From positions 16,694-80,693 of the forward strand of contig JAFDXF010000094.1 of NCBI GenBank assembly GCA_018268055.1: a stretch of 64,000 nt of DNA. Reading direction: 5' to 3'. The translations under genes were made by a program, and so were the position numbers. Source of the stretch: Bacteroidota bacterium (GTDB taxonomy: Bacteria; Bacteroidota; Bacteroidia; Chitinophagales; Chitinophagaceae). Every line of letters begins with the position of its first letter. Within the stretch, counting starts at the first letter, position 1. The notes beneath the pieces were generated by a model that was given only the letters and a program-made list of their open reading frames with translations, searched no databases and had not been told where the DNA came from. Shown in pieces: positions 34,947-43,032 of this stretch.

Positions 34947-35489
34947 TTAAATTCTATTTACATAAGAGTTGCTTACTTTGATTATTATTCTTTCCCCGCT
35001 GAATTGAGTTATATTAAAATCAGCAGGGTTAAAACTGGTAACCAAGTTTATATTAAAATCACCATCCTCGTCAGGGCCAGATGCTACCGGAATATATTTT
35101 ACTTCTACAGGTAGAACAATATCATTGATACTTAATTGCCCTTTTGCTATAAAAGGCTCAACTGAGGTAAGAGAAGACTGGATCTGGTTCCTATCTATAG
35201 TAATACTTAACTGCAATGGTAAACTCTTTGTATTCAAAGCTGCATTTTGAATCTCTGAAGAATCAACGATTGAAATAGGTAGTTTCATTATAAGTTTTAG
35301 TTTGTTCCCGTCATTTGGAAATAGTATTACAGCATCTTTTATTAATTTTTCAGGGTTTGTGTTATTGTCAACAGTTATTAAATTCACATTAGCTCCTTGA
35401 TAAATATCAAAGTAAGATTGGGACATCACTTTGATAGTACTGCCTAAGCAAGCAAAAAGTAGTATGGGTATGATTTTAATTTGTATCAT
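34947..35489 (-). CDS. Secreted YceI-like protein
   Basis: 180 residues with a signal peptide (about 1-23, ending VMSQ). The strand pattern, especially FIAKGQLSINDIVLPVEVKYIP followed by INLVTSFNPADFNI, resembles the second half of YceI-type lipocalin-like isoprenoid-binding proteins, although the usual N-terminal signature is weak. It is probably a periplasmic lipid- or quinone-binding protein. The assignment is by eye. It is a single gene, divergent from nothing obvious, downstream (by strand) of the DUF4136 lipoprotein. Confidence 0.7.
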   Translation of the reverse strand: MIQIKIIPILLFACLGSTIKVMSQSYFDIYQGANVNLITVDNNTNPEKLIKDAVILFPNDGNKLKLIMKLPISIVDSSEIQNAALNTKSLPLQLSITIDRNQIQSSLTSVEPFIAKGQLSINDIVLPVEVKYIPVASGPDEDGDFNINLVTSFNPADFNITQFSGERIIIKVSNSYVNRI

Positions 35490-35613
35490 AATATTTTAAT
35501 TTTTCGCTCTATAAAGCTAAATCATAAAATAAGCCATAGTAAAATTTATAGTTGAATAGACAATTCCAATCGCTACAATTATCATTTTTAATACCGCCGG
35601 CTTTCATACACGA

Positions 35614-35639
35614 AAGGCCTCGCATTACTGCGAAGCCTT
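35614..35639 (-). terminator. Possible terminator after the DUF4136 gene
   Basis: AAGGCCTCGC (35614-35623) and GCGAAGCCTT (35630-35639) form a 10-bp stem with one mismatch. It lies 27 nt past the stop of the gene at 35666-36250. There is no proper U-tract on the minus strand, so the call is tentative. Confidence 0.4.
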
Positions 35640-35665
35640 AAACCAAAACCACACCAAAACCGTCT

Positions 35666-36250
35666 TTATTTATTTACAGGGTAGTTGAATTTTTTGAATA
35701 TAGATTTTACTTGTGCTTCTACTTCTTTAGTATTCACTTTACTTGAATTTATTTCACCTTGTGCCCAACCTTGCCAAATTAATTTATTCGTTTTGGCATC
35801 CACCATATTTAAAGTGAGTTGTCCTTCGTGAAATGGTACATTGTAAGACCTCGTTCCAATGAGTGTTGATGGATACCATACGCTATAGATTCGTCTTCCC
35901 CAATAAAAATATTGCGTATGAGGATAACTATACACAGGATCAGTTTCGTGTCTGTTGCCACGTTGTACTGCAACACCATAGTTCAATAATACATCAGGGT
36001 TGTTGTCCACCTCCACCCATCCTCTTTTGGTTAATTCTTCACTTGCTGCGTTTTTGATATTATTGTCCACAATATCATTATCAGCCCGATCGGCTTTTTT
36101 CTTGTTTTGAGGTTCTGCCCAAGCAAATGTTTTATAGTTTGCAAAGTTTACTCCTTTTGCTACTTCTGTATGGCTCGTTATATTGCAACTTATTGTTATG
36201 GTACTGACAAAGAGTGCCGCAACTATCAATATTTTAAAATTGTTTTTCAT
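35666..36250 (-). CDS. DUF4136 lipoprotein
   Basis: 194 residues. The N-terminus carries a lipobox (TITISC) after a hydrophobic stretch, so it is a lipoprotein. The DUF4136 domain spans most of it: GVNFANYKTFAWAEP, NDIVDNNIKNAASEELTKRGW, DVLLNYGVAVQ, a Tyr/Trp-rich central loop (YFYWGRRIYSVWYPS), and LTLNMVDAKTNKLIWQGWAQGEI. The function is unknown; such proteins are common in Bacteroidota envelopes. It stands alone, with about 190 bp to the next gene. Confidence 0.88.
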   Translation of the reverse strand: MKNNFKILIVAALFVSTITISCNITSHTEVAKGVNFANYKTFAWAEPQNKKKADRADNDIVDNNIKNAASEELTKRGWVEVDNNPDVLLNYGVAVQRGNRHETDPVYSYPHTQYFYWGRRIYSVWYPSTLIGTRSYNVPFHEGQLTLNMVDAKTNKLIWQGWAQGEINSSKVNTKEVEAQVKSIFKKFNYPVNK

Positions 36251-36438
36251 TGTAATTTCTTTTTTGGTAAGTGCCTTTGTTATGTTGTAAAGCTATAATA
36301 GCTTTTACCCTATTCATTTGCATTATCGGTATAAAGGCAAAGAGTGTAGCTCAACCAATAAATCAAATGGCTGAAAAAGGGTAAACGATAGAAAATTATA
36401 GAAAACAGAAAGGTGTAAGAAACAAGCTTAGGCTTCCA

Positions 36439-37374
36439 CTACTTTTTTTCTTCCATATTTTTTTGCTGAGAATTGATACTCACATTTAATTCAAAACCAA
36501 TTAACAGAACCAAAGAATTGATAAATATCAATGCCATCATGATAATGATTGTGCTGATAGAGCCATAAAACTGATTGTAATGTCCAAACCTTCCAACCCA
36601 CCAAGAGAAGCCAAGAGTGGTTAAAAGCATCAGAATCGTAGCAACAATGGAGCCGGGATTGAACAACGGCCATCTTTTATCTACCGCAGGTGCATAACGA
36701 TAGATATAAGTGATGCATGCAAAGAATAATAAAATAATGACTATCCAACGGGTATTCGTAATAATTGTTTTTACCGATTTACTTTCTATACCAAAAAAGT
36801 CTAACACAGTTCCTCTTGCTACTAATAAAAGTACCGAAGCAAGTACAAGTATGTAAATTATAAATGTAATTTTTAATGCAACCCCTCGTTTTTGTAAACC
36901 GGTTCTTTTTTTAAAGCCAAGATAGCCTTTATCAAAAGAGCGTTGAATACCCATCAAAGCATTGGACGAAAAAAACATGGATAAAACAAAACCTAAAGAG
37001 AGTAAGCCGGTACGAGGTTTATTGATAAAGTCCTGTAAGAAGTGAATCAGGTTTGCATGATCTTTTTCGCCGGGAATTACATCGCGGATTAATTCATATA
37101 ACCCTTGTTGAAATGATTTGGACACCGGAAGAAAAGGTAATAACGTGAATAAAAAAATGATTGCCGGAGGAATCGCCATTACCAAGTTGAAAGCAATAGC
37201 AGAGGCTCGTTCTGTCATACCAACAGTTTTAATTTGTCGGAAAAAAAATACGACAACATCAAAAAGAGATACACCTTTAAATCCGGGTAGTGAGTTATTC
37301 TTGCTCTTGTGAATAATGAATTTACCCGGTTGTGATGTTGCTATTTTATTTCCTATTTTCTGGAACAGCGACAT
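36439..37374 (-). CDS. YihY/BrkB family inner-membrane protein
   Basis: 311 residues with about six membrane helices. Family features: ERASAIAFNLVMAIPPAIIFLFTLLPFLPV (first helices), LLSLGFVLSMFFSSNALMGIQRSFDKGY, and the late segments INSLVLLIGFELN. The family was once mis-annotated as RNase BN; its role is not settled. Its start overlaps the end of mltG by 29 nt, so the two are translationally linked. The C-terminus is short and charged (NMEEKK). Confidence 0.88.
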   Translation of the reverse strand: MSLFQKIGNKIATSQPGKFIIHKSKNNSLPGFKGVSLFDVVVFFFRQIKTVGMTERASAIAFNLVMAIPPAIIFLFTLLPFLPVSKSFQQGLYELIRDVIPGEKDHANLIHFLQDFINKPRTGLLSLGFVLSMFFSSNALMGIQRSFDKGYLGFKKRTGLQKRGVALKITFIIYILVLASVLLLVARGTVLDFFGIESKSVKTIITNTRWIVIILLFFACITYIYRYAPAVDKRWPLFNPGSIVATILMLLTTLGFSWWVGRFGHYNQFYGSISTIIIMMALIFINSLVLLIGFELNVSINSQQKNMEEKK

Positions 37375-38410
37375 TTTTTTCTTGATTTGCTTTTTTGGTA
37401 GAATCCATTCTTCTCGTTAATTCCTGCTGGTATAAGTGTGCATATTTTAAATGGTCATTATAATTAGTAGTGAAAATACTACTACCATCAAAATTGCTGC
37501 TTGCTACGAAATATAGATATTCTGTCTTTGGGGCGTTCAATACTGCGTCAATTGTTTCGGGCTGTGGTGTACATATAGGTCCCGGAGGTAAGCCTCTATT
37601 GAGGTAAGTGTTATAGGGCGATATAGTTTTTAAATGAACGCTCAATATTCTTTTAAGACTAAAATCTCTCATTGCGTACTTAATGGTGGGATCGGCTTGT
37701 AGTGGCATACCCACTCTTATTCTATTGAGATAGGTACTGGCAATATTTCCTTTATCAGATTTTTTAAGTGTTTCTTCATCTACGATGGATGCAAGTGTAA
37801 TCACTTGAATAGGAGTGAGGTGTAAACTGTCTGCTTTTATTTTTCTTTCTTGTGTCCAAAATGTTTGATAGGTATTGTAAAATTGCTGATAAACTTTTTC
37901 AGGAGTCGAATTCCATTTTAACGAATAAGTATAAGGCATTACAATAGCCATTACGGTATTGGTATCTACTCCATATTTTTTCAATGAATCAGTATTATGC
38001 AAGAAGTTGATCATTTGAAGTGAGTCGAATTCGAAATCATATTTTTTACCAAATTTACCGGCAAAGAGTTCCGGCGTTCTTTCTTTATTAATGGTTAATT
38101 TTACTTCTGCTTGATTTCCGCTACGCAGTATTCGGATGAGTGAATAATTGCTCATGCCGTCCGAAATTTTATATCGGCCTGCTTTAGGTTTTGTAAAACG
38201 CAAAATTTTACAAGCCAAATCAAATCCTTTACCGTTAATGAAATTTTGATTGATTAGATTTGATTTAACAGTCGCAAGGTCATCACCGGTGTGTACATAG
38301 AAAAATACATCTTGTTTGTTAGAAACAGAAGGCTTCAAAAGCATAAAGCCGAAGTATGCTGCAACTGTTATAATAATTACGAGAATAAAAAGGATAAGTT
38401 TTTTGATCAT
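37346..38410 (-). CDS. mltG: Endolytic murein transglycosylase
   Basis: 354 residues: one N-terminal membrane helix (about 5-25), a LysM-like subdomain, and the YceG/MltG catalytic domain. The catalytic Glu is in ASIVDEETL (about residue 210); YLNRIRVGMPLQADPTIKYA and SPYNTYLNRGLPPGPICTPQPETIDAVLNAP are diagnostic. It cuts nascent glycan strands at the membrane to set their length. The C-terminus is short and Lys-rich. The downstream YihY gene overlaps by 29 nt, suggesting an envelope-related unit. Confidence 0.94.
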   Translation of the reverse strand: MIKKLILFILVIIITVAAYFGFMLLKPSVSNKQDVFFYVHTGDDLATVKSNLINQNFINGKGFDLACKILRFTKPKAGRYKISDGMSNYSLIRILRSGNQAEVKLTINKERTPELFAGKFGKKYDFEFDSLQMINFLHNTDSLKKYGVDTNTVMAIVMPYTYSLKWNSTPEKVYQQFYNTYQTFWTQERKIKADSLHLTPIQVITLASIVDEETLKKSDKGNIASTYLNRIRVGMPLQADPTIKYAMRDFSLKRILSVHLKTISPYNTYLNRGLPPGPICTPQPETIDAVLNAPKTEYLYFVASSNFDGSSIFTTNYNDHLKYAHLYQQELTRRMDSTKKANQEKNVAVPENRK

Positions 38411-38429
38411 AAGTATTACAAATTAAAAC

Positions 38430-38450
38430 AAAAAACCCGGATAAACCGGG
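38430..38450 (-). terminator. Rho-independent terminator after fbaB
   Basis: CCCGG (38436-38440) and CCGGG (38446-38450) form a compact GC stem followed on the minus strand by a run of U residues, 26 nt beyond the fbaB stop. Confidence 0.82.
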
Positions 38451-38476
38451 CTTTTCTTGATTAACGGGTGTTAAGT

Positions 38477-39547
38477 TTATGCAATGGTAATATCATTGTC
38501 TAAGTAAACATCTTGAATAGCGTTAAGAATATCAACACCTTCGTTCATTGGGCGTTGAAATGCTTTACGTCCACTGATCAATCCCATACCACCGGCTCTT
38601 TTATTGATAACAGCAGTAGTTACTGCTTCAGCTTTATCACTTGCGCCGGATGAAGCGCCGCCACTGTTGATTAATCCTGCACGCCCCATGTAACAATTTG
38701 CGACCTGATATCTACAAAGGTCAATAGGATGGTCTGTTGCCAATTTTTCATACATCAACTTGTCTATTTTACCGTAAGCAGATTCTTTGGTATTCAAAGC
38801 GAGATAGCCGCCATTATTCTCCGGAAGCTTTTGTTTGATGATATCTGCTTCTATAGTTACGCCAAGATGATTTGCTTGACCTGTTAGGTCTGCAGAAACG
38901 TGGTAATCTTTATCTTTTTTAAATGCAGGATTACGAAGGTAGCACCAAAGAATAGTAGCCATTCCCAATTCGTGTGCCATCTCAAATGCTTTAGATACTT
39001 CTTGTATTTGTCTGGTTGATTCTTCACTGCCGAAGTAAATAGTAGCTCCTACTGCTGCGGCTCCTAATTCCCAACTTGCTTTCACAGAAGTAAACATTAT
39101 CTGATCAAACTTATTTGGGTAGGTTAAAAATTCATTGTGATTTATTTTTACAATGAATGGAATTTTATGTGCATATTTTCTAGCCATAAAGCCAAAGCTT
39201 CCGTACGTAGTAGCCACTGCATTGCAACCACCTTCGATGGCCAATTTGATAATATTTTCCGGATCAAAATAAATTGGATTTTTTGCAAAGGATGCTCCGG
39301 CACTGTGTTCTACACCTTGGTCAACAGGCAGAATAGATAAATAACCGGTATTGGCCAAACGACCTTTACCGTACATCGCCTGAAGATTGCGCAATACTTG
39401 AGGGTTACGGTCACTTGCCTGAAAAATTCTATCTACAAAATCAGGACCCGGAAGGTGCAACGATTCTTTAGCAATTGTTTTAGACTGATGATTGAGCAAA
39501 AACTCGGCCTTATCACCTAATAATTCTACAGTTGTTTTATTTGCCAT
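38477..39547 (-). CDS. fbaB: Class I fructose-bisphosphate aldolase (DhnA/FbaB type)
   Basis: 356 residues from ATG 39547 ([11 protein letters not shown]); the frame from 39586 would start upstream of the promoter element. The archaeal-type class I aldolase motifs are present: [66 protein letters not shown], and a late segment [16 protein letters not shown]. It cleaves or forms fructose 1,6-bisphosphate in glycolysis or gluconeogenesis via a lysine Schiff base. It is a monocistronic unit with its own promoter (39567-39574) and terminator. Confidence 0.94.
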   Translation of the reverse strand: MANKTTVELLGDKAEFLLNHQSKTIAKESLHLPGPDFVDRIFQASDRNPQVLRNLQAMYGKGRLANTGYLSILPVDQGVEHSAGASFAKNPIYFDPENIIKLAIEGGCNAVATTYGSFGFMARKYAHKIPFIVKINHNEFLTYPNKFDQIMFTSVKASWELGAAAVGATIYFGSEESTRQIQEVSKAFEMAHELGMATILWCYLRNPAFKKDKDYHVSADLTGQANHLGVTIEADIIKQKLPENNGGYLALNTKESAYGKIDKLMYEKLATDHPIDLCRYQVANCYMGRAGLINSGGASSGASDKAEAVTTAVINKRAGGMGLISGRKAFQRPMNEGVDILNAIQDVYLDNDITIA

Positions 39548-39566
39548 GTGCGTTTTTTTTGTGGTG

Positions 39567-39574
39567 CAAAGATA
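39567..39574 (-). promoter_or_regulatory. -7 promoter element of fbaB
   Basis: TATCTTTG on the minus strand, a perfect TAnnTTTG match, 19 nt before ATG 39547. Confidence 0.7.
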
Positions 39575-39628
39575 GGGAAGGAGCAAGAGTTATAGAATGA
39601 AACTAATGGTTATTAATCGGTCAACTTT

Positions 39629-40420
39629 TTAATATGACAACGCCTTGTTTCTTATTTTGCTGAAATAAGCAGGAGCTTGCATTATTCTGCTGCCATACCA
39701 ACTAAATAGCTCGCCGTCTGCTAATATTATTTTGACTTCAGGTAAAAGTTTTTGAAATGCTTCAAGATGTTTTTCTTTAAACGGATAAGGTTCGGATGAG
39801 AGGATAATTAATTCACATTTGTTCATTTTTATTTCTTCAATGTTGATTTCAGGATATCTTTTTTTGTCTAAAAAAATATTTTCAAATCCGGCAGCTTGCA
39901 TCATAGTGTTGATGAAAGTATCGCTGCCTGCTACCATAAATGGGTTTTGCCATATAAGGTATGCTGTTTTAATTTTACGATTATCTGTATTTAGATTATT
40001 GAAGTTTTGTTGAATATTAGTTACGATTTCTTTTGCTTTAATTTTTGTACTTGTTAATGTTCCGATTTTTAAAATCATATCATTATTATCTTCCAAAGAA
40101 ATGATATCGCTAATCCAAACAGGGTAGTGCTGCATTAAAATTTCAATATCGCTTTTTAGATTTTCTTCTTTGTTTGCAATAATGAGGTCAGGCTTTAGTG
40201 AGTGAATGGCGTCAATATTTATATTTTTTGTGCCGCCTACTTTTGTTTTAGCATTGAACCATTTGTCGGGATGAATACAAAATTTAGTAATGCCTACTAC
40301 TTCATCAGATAAGCCTAAATCGTGGAGTAGCTCAGTTTGCGAGGGGACTAAAGAAATGATTCTTTTAGGAATGTAATCGAGTGCGATTGTTCGTCCTGTT
40401 TGATCTATAAATGAGGGCAT
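39629..40420 (-). CDS. Periplasmic-binding-protein-fold protein (BtuF/cobalamin-type) without signal peptide
   Basis: 263 residues from ATG 40420. The fold is that of class III metal/cobalamin receptors: PKRIISLVPSQTELLHDLGLSDEVVGITKFCIHP (about 18-51), VGGTKNINIDAIHSLKPDLIIANKEEN (about 62-88), then a long backbone helix and a second lobe. Such proteins normally deliver cobalamin or metal chelates to an ABC permease. Here neither the chosen start (MPSFIDQTG) nor the upstream in-frame ATG at 40453 gives a signal peptide or lipobox, and no permease is adjacent. A perfect -7 box lies four nucleotides before ATG. Confidence 0.85.
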   Translation of the reverse strand: MPSFIDQTGRTIALDYIPKRIISLVPSQTELLHDLGLSDEVVGITKFCIHPDKWFNAKTKVGGTKNINIDAIHSLKPDLIIANKEENLKSDIEILMQHYPVWISDIISLEDNNDMILKIGTLTSTKIKAKEIVTNIQQNFNNLNTDNRKIKTAYLIWQNPFMVAGSDTFINTMMQAAGFENIFLDKKRYPEINIEEIKMNKCELIILSSEPYPFKEKHLEAFQKLLPEVKIILADGELFSWYGSRIMQAPAYFSKIRNKALSY

Positions 40421-40424
40421 TGCA

Positions 40425-40432
40425 CAAAAGTA
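40425..40432 (-). promoter_or_regulatory. -7 promoter element of the BtuF-like gene (leaderless spacing)
   Basis: TACTTTTG on the minus strand, a perfect TAnnTTTG match, ends four nucleotides before ATG 40420. Confidence 0.75.
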
Positions 40433-40453
40433 TTCTTTGCGACTAAAGTACAA

Positions 40454-40825
40454 TAGTTGAATATGGTTTCAATAATTATTAATGTAAAAAAATCACCGCG
40501 CCACCTGCTAAACGGAGTTCAGCAGGTGGGGTTCCGGACGCAAATTTTTTCAATGGATTTGGACACGGTGATAACCGATTAAATCGGGCTTCAAGGAATT
40601 GGATTGTCTCTCAATGAGGACATTTGGATTTTCTTGGTTTTTCAAGGAACTGGAACTGGTTTTTCAGTTGGATTTGGTACTTGGTCTTTTTCTGGATTAT
40701 TGGATAAATTCAAAACAAAAGTAATGGCTGTTACAATATTGTGAAAGAGCAAAACAACTTGTTTTTATATCAATTTTTCCTATTCTTTTTCGAGTATAAC
40801 TGACCAATAACTAATCGCCTTATTA
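40454..40825. other. Gene-free region with candidate structured RNA and two short open frames
   Basis: No protein gene is evident in these ~370 bp. ATCACCG (40492-40498) can pair with CGGTGAT (40566-40572), enclosing a strong 9-bp hairpin CCACCTGCT/AGCAGGTGG (40501-40529); CCGAT/ATCGG (40575-40587) follows directly. Downstream, a G/T-rich stretch has recurring TTCAAGGAA and TTGGATTT motifs. It is open on plus from a TTG at 40604 to a TGA at 40744, and on minus across part of the same stretch. Neither frame has an ATG. Nothing here was recognised. Confidence 0.4.
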
Positions 40826-40830
40826 CGAAA

Positions 40831-40859
40831 AATGCCTCTCGTATTTTTACGAAAGGCAT
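40831..40859 (-). terminator. Rho-independent terminator after the CBS-type gene
   Basis: ATGCCT and AGGCAT (40832-40837, 40854-40859) plus an inner CGT/ACG form an interrupted stem. On the minus strand it is followed by UUUUUCG. It lies 25 nt beyond the stop of the gene at 40885-42243. Confidence 0.8.
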
Positions 40860-40884
40860 CAAAAATGGTTAAAGAATACGGTAT

Positions 40885-42243
40885 TTAGTTGCCTAATGAT
40901 TGAATGACATCGTATTTGGTAACTATATGAAAGTTCCCAGCTTCGTCTTTTGCCAATACTGCGCCGTTTTCTTTATTAATTAAATGACTGAGTTTTTCAA
41001 CCGGGCTATCAAAGGATACAACAGGGAAAGAATGTTCTAATACATCCTCCACTTTTGCATTTTTGATTTCAGGATTATTAAATATTTTTTGAAAGAGCCC
41101 TCCTTCGCTGATAGAACCGGTTAAGTTTGCTCCGATCATTACGGGAATTTGCTCAATATCATATTTTTTCATCAGTTCTACAGCTTCTGCTACTGTTTGC
41201 TCAGGGGCGACAGTTATTAATCGTTTATTACCTCTTGCACTTACAACATCACGGAAAGATTTTACATCTAAGAAACCTCTTTCCATCATCCATTGATCGT
41301 TGTAAACTTTTCCTACATACCTACTACCGTGATCGTGTAGAATGCAAACTACGAAGTCATCTTTTTTGAGCGTGCTTTTCAATTGCATCAATCCTTGTAG
41401 GCAACTTCCAGCACTGTATCCACAGAACAAGCCTTCTTCTTTTGCCAGTCTGCGAGCCATTACTGCACCGTCTTTATCGGTTACTTGTTCAAAGTAGTCG
41501 ATCACAGACATATCATAGTTTTTCGGAACAAAGTCTTCGCCAAAACCTTCACTAATATATGGATGCACCTCGTTCATGTCTATTTCTCCCGTACGAAAGT
41601 ATTTTGTGAGCAAAGAGCCATAAACGTCTATTGCCCAAATTTTTATGTTTGGATTTTTTTCTTTCAAATATTGTGCTGTGCCGGTAATTGTGCCTCCCGT
41701 TCCTGCGGTGCAAACAAGATGGGTAATCTTTCCATCTGTCTGATTCCAGATTTCTGGGCCGGTGGTTTCGTAATGTGCCAAGCGATTAGCGAGGTTGTCG
41801 TACTGATTCATGTGGTATGAGTCGGGCACTTCCTTTGCCAGTCTTGCAGCCACACTATAATAACTTTTTGGATCATCTGGCATCACATTAGTTGGGCAAA
41901 CAATTACTTCAGCGCCTACAGCTTTCAAAATATCTGCTTTTTCTTTGGATTGCTTATCAGTAGTAACGAAAATACATTTATAACCTTTCACCACAGCTGC
42001 TAATGCCAAGCCCATTCCGGTATTTCCACTCGTTCCTTCTATGATAGTTCCTCCGGGTTTTAGTTTGCCTTCCTGTTCGGCTACTTCCACCATTTTCAGC
42101 GCCATTCGGTCTTTGATAGAGTTTCCGGGATTGAAGTAATCTACCTTAGCGGTAACTGTACAAGGAAAATCTTTAGTGATTTTATTCAACTTTATCAGTG
42201 GTGTATTTCCTATTGTTTCAAGAATGTTGTTTTTAATATCCAT
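40885..42243 (-). CDS. Cystathionine beta-synthase-like PLP enzyme with C-terminal CBS pair
   Basis: 452 residues from ATG 42243. The fold-type II PLP domain (1-320) has IGNTPLIKLNKI, the PLP lysine in NPGNSIKDRMA (Lys44), the EGTSGNTGMGLALA loop, and a TAGTGGTITGTAQYL phosphate-binding motif. Two CBS domains follow (about 335-450). It makes cystathionine from homocysteine and serine, or cysteine from O-acetylserine; the CBS tail favours the first and suggests ligand control. It has its own -7 element (42263-42270) and terminator. Confidence 0.92.
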   Translation of the reverse strand: MDIKNNILETIGNTPLIKLNKITKDFPCTVTAKVDYFNPGNSIKDRMALKMVEVAEQEGKLKPGGTIIEGTSGNTGMGLALAAVVKGYKCIFVTTDKQSKEKADILKAVGAEVIVCPTNVMPDDPKSYYSVAARLAKEVPDSYHMNQYDNLANRLAHYETTGPEIWNQTDGKITHLVCTAGTGGTITGTAQYLKEKNPNIKIWAIDVYGSLLTKYFRTGEIDMNEVHPYISEGFGEDFVPKNYDMSVIDYFEQVTDKDGAVMARRLAKEEGLFCGYSAGSCLQGLMQLKSTLKKDDFVVCILHDHGSRYVGKVYNDQWMMERGFLDVKSFRDVVSARGNKRLITVAPEQTVAEAVELMKKYDIEQIPVMIGANLTGSISEGGLFQKIFNNPEIKNAKVEDVLEHSFPVVSFDSPVEKLSHLINKENGAVLAKDEAGNFHIVTKYDVIQSLGN

Positions 42244-42262
42244 GGCAAGCAATTATAGGTTG

Positions 42263-42270
42263 CAAAGTTA
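42263..42270 (-). promoter_or_regulatory. -7 promoter element of the CBS-type gene
   Basis: TAACTTTG on the minus strand, a perfect TAnnTTTG match, 19 nt before ATG 42243 (the same spacing as fbaB). Confidence 0.7.
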
Positions 42271-42333
42271 AGCTTTTTGAAGTGTGGGAGCAGGGCGTAT
42301 TAGGGATATAAGTTTTAAGCAGATAAAATGTTA

Positions 42334-42831
42334 TTAAAACATCTTCTGAACACCATAAGCTATTTTTGCTTCGTGTTCCAAGAGCCATTGCTTGCGCCAT
42401 AATCCACCGCCATAACCTACTAACTTTCCCGAAGCGCCAATCACTCTGTGACAAGGAACAATGATGACAATATTGTTTTTGCCATTTGCATTGGCAACAG
42501 CACGAGTTGCTTTACTATCGCCGATACGCCGTGCAAGTTCTAAATAGCTGATTGTTTTCCCAAAAGCAATATTTTGCAATTCGTTCCATACTTCTTGCTG
42601 AAAAGCTGTGCCTTGCTGATGGAGTGGTAAATTAAAAAACTGAAGTTGCCCATTGAAATATTGTATCAATTGCTCAAGGCACTGTATGAGCATAGGTGGC
42701 ATATTCCTTTTACGAGCAGGTATCTTTTGAGTTGTGTCATGAAAAGCTATTTCACTGATAAAATGCTCTGTTCCGGTTATTTTGAGTAGGCCTACCGGCG
42801 ATTGATAATATGTAGTGAACTGCTCGGCCAA
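42334..42831 (-). CDS. ogt: Methylated-DNA-[protein]-cysteine S-methyltransferase
   Basis: 165 residues. The active-site motif IIVPCHRVIG (Cys127) is perfect; TAFQQEVWNELQNIAFGKTISYLELARRIGD is the recognition region with the Arg finger in ATRAVANANGKN. It repairs O6-methylguanine by suicide transfer of the methyl group to Cys127. The start is a TTG at 42829-42831: an in-frame stop lies just upstream and no ATG precedes the conserved YYQSPVGLL. It lies 90 nt upstream of the CBS-type gene on the same strand. Confidence 0.93.
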   Translation of the reverse strand: MAEQFTTYYQSPVGLLKITGTEHFISEIAFHDTTQKIPARKRNMPPMLIQCLEQLIQYFNGQLQFFNLPLHQQGTAFQQEVWNELQNIAFGKTISYLELARRIGDSKATRAVANANGKNNIVIIVPCHRVIGASGKLVGYGGGLWRKQWLLEHEAKIAYGVQKMF

Positions 42832-42908
42832 TACTGTTCGCTCTTTTTACGTATTGAAGCGATAAAGTAAAGTTAGGAATAAAAGGAGTAGCGAGTAGAG
42901 TTTAAAGT

Positions 42909-42969
42909 AGTAGAAGATAGTTGAGGATAGATTAAAATAAGTTGAAATTAGTTGAAGATAGTTTAGAAA
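42909..42969. repeat. Degenerate 10-bp tandem repeat (consensus AGTTGAAGAT)
   Basis: Six adjacent units follow a 10-bp period with one 11-bp unit: AGTAGAAGAT, AGTTGAGGAT, AGATTAAAATA, AGTTGAAATT, AGTTGAAGAT, AGTTTAGAAA. It lies in the 200-bp gap between the SirB1-like and ogt genes, on the 5' side of ogt. Confidence 0.75.
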
Positions 42970-43032
42970 CACAAAACTGTTTAACAACTTATAGGTTACC
43001 TATTTAAAACAAAAAAGCAAAATAATACTTTC

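Noticed and set aside
40185..40560. Cobalamin riboswitch near the BtuF-like gene
   Set aside because: The start codon lies four nucleotides from the promoter element, leaving no room for a leader, and no B12-box-like sequence was seen.
40492..40590. Known housekeeping RNA (SRP RNA, RNase P, tmRNA)
   Set aside because: None of the conserved core motifs of those RNAs could be found; only generic hairpins are present.
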